This document shows positions 59,820 to 64,000 of a DNA stretch of 64,000 nucleotides, one piece after another. The DNA comes from Camelus bactrianus (taxonomy: Eukaryota > Chordata > Mammalia > Artiodactyla > Camelidae), in NCBI RefSeq assembly GCF_048773025.1, contig NC_133555.1, positions 58,227,206 through 58,291,205 on the forward strand, in the 5' to 3' direction. Position 1 is the stretch's first letter. Each line of letters opens with the position of its first letter. Both the position numbers and the translations under genes were made by a program. The notes below the pieces were generated by a model, which worked only from the letters and a program-made list of their open reading frames with translations, had not been told where the DNA came from and ran no database searches.

Positions 59820-60520
59820 GAGTGGAGTTTGCAACTGAAAAGGAACTTGTGTTCCCAACAAGCTAGGTGAAGGAAGGCTTTCACACACACTTATATCTCA
59901 GAACTGAGCATGTGGAAACACGTTCGTACATCTAGCTCAAAGGGAACGGTTTGCAGGAGAAAATTTCCCTCTGGTTTCTCAGTCAGTTTCCTAGTGCCGG
60001 TTTGAAGTTCCTGCAGTTTTCACTGTAAAACCGAGTTGGAGATAGTACTTCCCCATATATATTTATGGAGTGGAATTTGCCACTGAAAAGAAACTTTGTG
60101 TTCCCAACAAGCTAGGTTAAGTACGGTTTTCACACACACTTATCTCTCAGAACTGAGCATGTTTAGAGACGTTCGTTCATCTAGCACAAAGGGAACGGTG
60201 TGCAGGAGAAACATTTACTCTGCTTTCTCAGTCGGTTTCCTAGTGCCGGTTTGAATTTCATGCAGTTTTCACTGTAAAACAGTGTTGGAACTAGTACCTC
60301 CCCTTATATATGTATGGAGTAGGGTTTGAAAATGAAATAAACTTTGTGTTCCCAACAAGCTAGGTGAAGGACGGCTTTCACACACAATTATCTCTCAGAA
60401 CTGAGCATGTGGAGGGACGTTCGTTCATCTCGCACAAAGGGAACGGGTTGCAGGAGAAATTTTTACTCTGCTTTCTCAGTCTGTTTTCTAGTGTTGGTTT
60501 GAAGTTCCTGCAGTTTTCAC
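59820..60520. repeat. Relict 7-monomer duplicate, copy 2 (partner 58080-58780)
   Basis: The downstream partner of the preceding block carries the same ordered rare markers, including GTGGAAACACGTTCGTAC near 59913 and TTTGAAAATGAAA near 60325. The 1739 bp spacing equals seven monomers. Confidence 0.65.
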
Positions 60521-63500
60521 TGTAAAACAGAGTTGGAGCTAGTACCTCCCAATATAAATGTATGGAGTGTAGATTGCAAGTGAAAAGAAACTTTGTGTTC
60601 CCAACAAGCTATGTGAAGTACGGCTTTCACACACACTTATTTCTCAGAACCGAGCATTTGGAGAGACGTTCGTTCATCTAGCACAAAGGGAACGGGTTGC
60701 AGGAAAAACTTTTACTCTGGTTTCTCAGTCTGTTTCCTAGTGCCCGTTTGAAGTTCCTGCAGTTTCAACTGTAAAACCGAGTTGGAGCTTGAACCTACCC
60801 ATATATATGTATGGAGATGTGTTTGCAACTGAAAAGAAACTTTGTGTTCCCAACAAGCTTGGTTAAGGACGGCTTTCACACACACTTATCTCTCAGAACT
60901 GAGCATGTGGAGAGACGTTCGATCATCTAGCACAAAGGGAACGGTTTGCAGGAGAAGCTTTTACTCTGCTTTCTCAGTCTGTTTCCTAGTGCCGGTTTGA
61001 CGTTCCTGCAATTTTCACTGTAAAACCGAGTTGGAGCTAGTACCTCCCCATATATATTTATGGAGTGGAGTTTGCAACTGAAAAGAAACTTTGTGTTCCC
61101 AAAAAGCCAGGTGAAGGACGGCTTTCACACACAATCATTTCTCAGAACAGAGCATGTGGAGAGACGTTCGTTCATCTAGCACAAAGGGAACGGGTTGCGG
61201 GAGAAACTTTTAATCTGGTTTCTCAGTCTGTTTCCTAGTGCCGGTTTGAATTTCCTGCAGTTTTCACTATAAAACCGAGTTGGAGCTAGTACCTCCCCAT
61301 ATATATGTATGGAGTGGAGTTTGCAAATGAAAAGAATCTTTGTGTTCCCAACAAGCTATGTGAATGACGGCATTCACACACATTTATCTCTCAAAATTGA
61401 GCATGTGGAGAGACGTTCGTTCTTCTAGCACAAAAGGAAAGGGTTGAAGGAGAAACTTTTACTCTGGTTTCTCAGTCTGTTTCCTAGTGCCGGTTTGAAG
61501 TTCCTGCAGTTTTCACTGTAAAACCGAGTTGGAGCTAGTACCTCCCCATATATATGTATGGATTGGAGTTTGCAACTGAAAATAAACTTTGTGTTCCCAA
61601 CAAGGTACTTGAAAGACGGCTTTCACACACAATTATCTCTCAGAATTGAGCATGTGGAGAGACGTTCGTTCATCTAGCACAAAGGGAAAGGTTTGCAAGA
61701 GAAACTTTTCCTGTCGTTTCTCAGTCTGTTTCCTACTGCCGGTTTGAAGTTCCTTCAGTTTTCACTGTAAAACCGAGTTGGAGCTAGTACCTCCCCATAT
61801 ATATGTATGGAGTGGAGTTTGAAACTGAAAAGAAACTTTGTGTTCCCAACAAGCTATCTCAAGGACGGCTTTCAAACCCACATATCTCTCAGAACTGTGC
61901 ATGTGGAGAGACGTTCGTTCATCTAGCACAAAGGGAACGGGCTGTAGGGGAAATTTTTACTCTGGTTTCTCAGTCTGTTTCCTAATGCCGGTTTAAACTC
62001 CCTGCAGTTTTCATTGTAAAACCGGGTTGGAGCTAGTACCTCCCCATATATATGTATGGATTGGAGTTTGCAACTGAAAAGAAACTTTGTGTTCCCAAAG
62101 AGCTAGGTGAAGGACGGATTTCACACACACTTATCTCTCAGAACTGAGCATGTGGAGAGACGTTCGTTCATCTAGCACAAATGGAACGGGTTGCAGTAGA
62201 AACTTTTACTATGGTTTCTCAGTATGTTTCCTAGTGTCGGTTTGAAGTTCCTGCATTTTTCACTGTAAAATAGAGTTTTATCTAGTTCCTCCCCATATAT
62301 ATATTTGGAGTGGAGTTTGCAACTGAAAAGGATCTTTGTGTTCCCAACAAGCTAGGTGAAGGACGGCTTTCACACACACTTATCTCTCAGATCTGAGCAT
62401 GTGGAGAGACGTTCGTTCATCTAGCACAAAGGGAACGGTTTTCAGGAGAAACTTTTACTCTAGATTCTCAGTCTCTTTCCTAGTGCATGTTTGAAGTTCC
62501 TGCAGATTTCACTGTAAAACCGAGTTGGAGCTTGTACCTTCCCATATATATGTATGGAGTGGAGTTGGCAACTGAAAAGTATCTTTGTGTTCCCAACAAG
62601 CTAGGTGAAGTACGGCTTTCAAACACAATTTTCTCTCAGAACTGAGCGTGTGGAGAGACTTACGTTCATCTTGCACAAAGGGAACGGTTTGCAGGATAAA
62701 CTTTTAATCTGCTTTCTCAGTTTGTTTCCTAGTGCCGGTTTTAAGTTCCTGCAGTTTTCACTGTTAATCCGAGTTGGAGCTAGTACATACCCATATATAT
62801 ATATGGAGTGGAGTTTGCAACTGAAAAGAAATTTTGTGTTCCCAGCAAGCTATGTGAAGGACGGCTTTCACACAAACTAATCTCTCAGAACTGAGCATTT
62901 GTAGAGACGTTCGTTCATCTAGCACAAAGGGAATGGTGTGCAGGAGAAACAATTACTCTGCTTTCTCAGTCTGTTTCCTAGTGCCGGTTTGAAGTTCCTG
63001 CATTTTTCACTGTAAAACAGTGTTGGAGCTAGTACCTCCCCATATATATGTATGGAGTAGAGTTTGCAAATGAAAAGAAACTTTCTGTTCCCAAAAAGCT
63101 AGGTGAAGGACGGCTTTCACACACACTTATCTCTCAGAACTGAGCATGTGGAGAGACGTTCGTTCATCTCGCACAAAGGGAACGGTTTGCAGGAGAAATT
63201 TTTACTCTGCTTTTTTAGTCTGTTTCCTACTGTTGGTTTGAAGTTCCTGCAGTTTTCACTGTAAAACCGAGTTGGAGCTAGTACCTCCCCATATATGTAC
63301 GGAGTGGAGTTTGCAACTGAAAAGAAACTTTGTGTTCCCAACAAGCTAGGTGAAGGACGGTTTTCACACACACTTATCTCTCAGAACTGAGCATGTGGAG
63401 AGACGTTCGTTCATCTAGCACAAAGGGAACGGGTTGCAGAAAAAACTTTTACTCGGGTTTCTCAGTCTGTTTCCTAGTGCCAGTTTGAAGTTCCTGCAGT

Positions 63501-64000
63501 TTCAACTGTAAAAGAGTGTTGGAGCTTGTACCTACCCATATATATGTATGGATTTGAGTTTGCAACTGAAAAGAAACTTTGTATTCCCAACAAGCTTGGT
63601 GAAGGACGGCTTTCACACACACTTATCTCTCAGAACTGAGCATGTGGAGAGACGTTCGATCATCTAGCACAAAGGGAACGGTTTGCAGGAGAAGCTTTTA
63701 CTCTGCTTTCTCAGTTTGTTTCCTAGTGCCCGTTTGACGTTCATGCAGTTTTCGCTGTAAAAACGAGTTGGAGCTAGTACCTCCCCATATATATGTATGG
63801 AGTGGAGTTTGCAACTGAAAAGAATCTTTGTGTTCCCAACAAGCTAGGTGAAGGACGGGTTTCACACACACTTATCTCTCAGAACAGAGCATGTGGAGAG
63901 ACGTTCATTCATCTAGCAAAAAGGGAACGGGTTGCAGGAGAAACTTTTACTCTGGTTTCTCAGTCTGTTTCCTAGTGCCGGTTTGAAGTTCCTGCAGTTT

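Larger units (their letters stand above)
1..64000. repeat. Tandem satellite array, ~248-bp monomer, whole window
   Basis: The entire window is head-to-tail copies of one monomer, all in the same orientation. Starts set at the motif AGCTAGGTGAAGGACGG fall at 1, 248, 497, 745, 994, 1243, 1491 and so on to 63842. Spacings are almost always 247-249 bp and average 248.4 over 257 monomers. A consensus built by eye is about 45% GC, has six CpGs and a PstI site (CTGCAG) in nearly every copy. No insertion larger than a few bases was found in any stretch I phased. Because 248 is not a multiple of 3, frames shift from monomer to monomer and stay short. Such arrays are typical of centromeric or pericentromeric heterochromatin in eukaryotes; that location is inferred. 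The family is not one I recognise. Confidence 0.98.
53406..64000. repeat. Divergent monomer domain with relict HOR traces; array continues past window end
   Basis: About 42 monomers plus a partial last one starting at 63842. Up to roughly 58 kb, decayed relatives of a, c and d types are seen: an a type at 54401; c-like monomers with CTGACCATG and AGCCCAAAGG at positions near 54944, 56183 and 57921, spaced 1239 and 1738 bp. Further on most monomers are private variants. The sequence ends mid-monomer in TTCCTGCAGTTT, so the array extends beyond the window; it also begins exactly at a phased monomer start without flanking DNA. No gene, transposon or junction with unique sequence was found. Confidence 0.78.

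Noticed and set aside
1-64000. CRISPR array or phage-type direct repeats
   Set aside because: The repeats adjoin with no unique spacers, the unit is 248 bp and no cas-like gene is present.
1-64000. Retroelement, LTR or DNA-transposon insertion inside the array
   Set aside because: Monomer phase is unbroken wherever I checked, and no terminal repeats, poly-A tails or target duplications were seen.

Overview
The whole 64 kb window is one uninterrupted tandem satellite array. Its monomer averages about 248.4 bp: phased starts at 1 and 63842 are separated by what I count as 257 monomers, followed by a partial one. I see no gene, RNA gene, transposon, CRISPR array or unique sequence. The short open frames on both strands (60-91 codons) recur at monomer or multi-monomer spacing and are shadows of the repeat. 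A homogeneous array of this size suggests centromeric or pericentromeric (or other constitutive) heterochromatin of a eukaryote. GC is about 45% in the consensus, with six CpGs per monomer (roughly half of expectation). I do not recognise the family and cannot name the clade.

The array is not uniform. It is a patchwork of higher-order repeat (HOR) domains, in which blocks of several distinguishable monomers are repeated almost unchanged, separated by domains of more divergent monomers. By position: 1-6455, a 7-monomer unit (types P-Q-R-S-T-U-V) in four copies that have lost or gained whole monomers; 6456-9684, mixed monomers; 9685-16639, a 10-monomer unit in three rearranged copies; 16640-24460, a region built on R-S-W couplings, with a near-perfect 7-monomer tandem duplication (1740 bp) and then a 10-monomer period (2483 bp); about 24460-27818, divergent monomers; 27819-31305, two near-identical 7-monomer copies (1743 bp); 31554-35278, a 6-monomer unit followed by a 9-monomer relative; 35279-44471, mostly divergent with an 11-monomer echo; 44472-53405, a young 5-monomer unit (about 1241 bp) in seven full or partial copies with two alternative lead monomers; 53406-64000, divergent monomers with faint 5-, 7- and 11-monomer echoes.

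The pattern fits local amplification by unequal exchange. Copies differ by whole-monomer insertions and deletions, and several junction monomers are hybrids of two types. Each monomer also carries three dyad symmetries: an AT-rich near-palindrome, a nested CTCAG/CTGAG hairpin and a CGGTTT/AAACCG pair. No canonical CENP-B box is present. Monomer letters used here are my own labels. Block edges away from listed monomer starts are good to a few tens of bases. All comparisons were made by eye, not by computed alignment.
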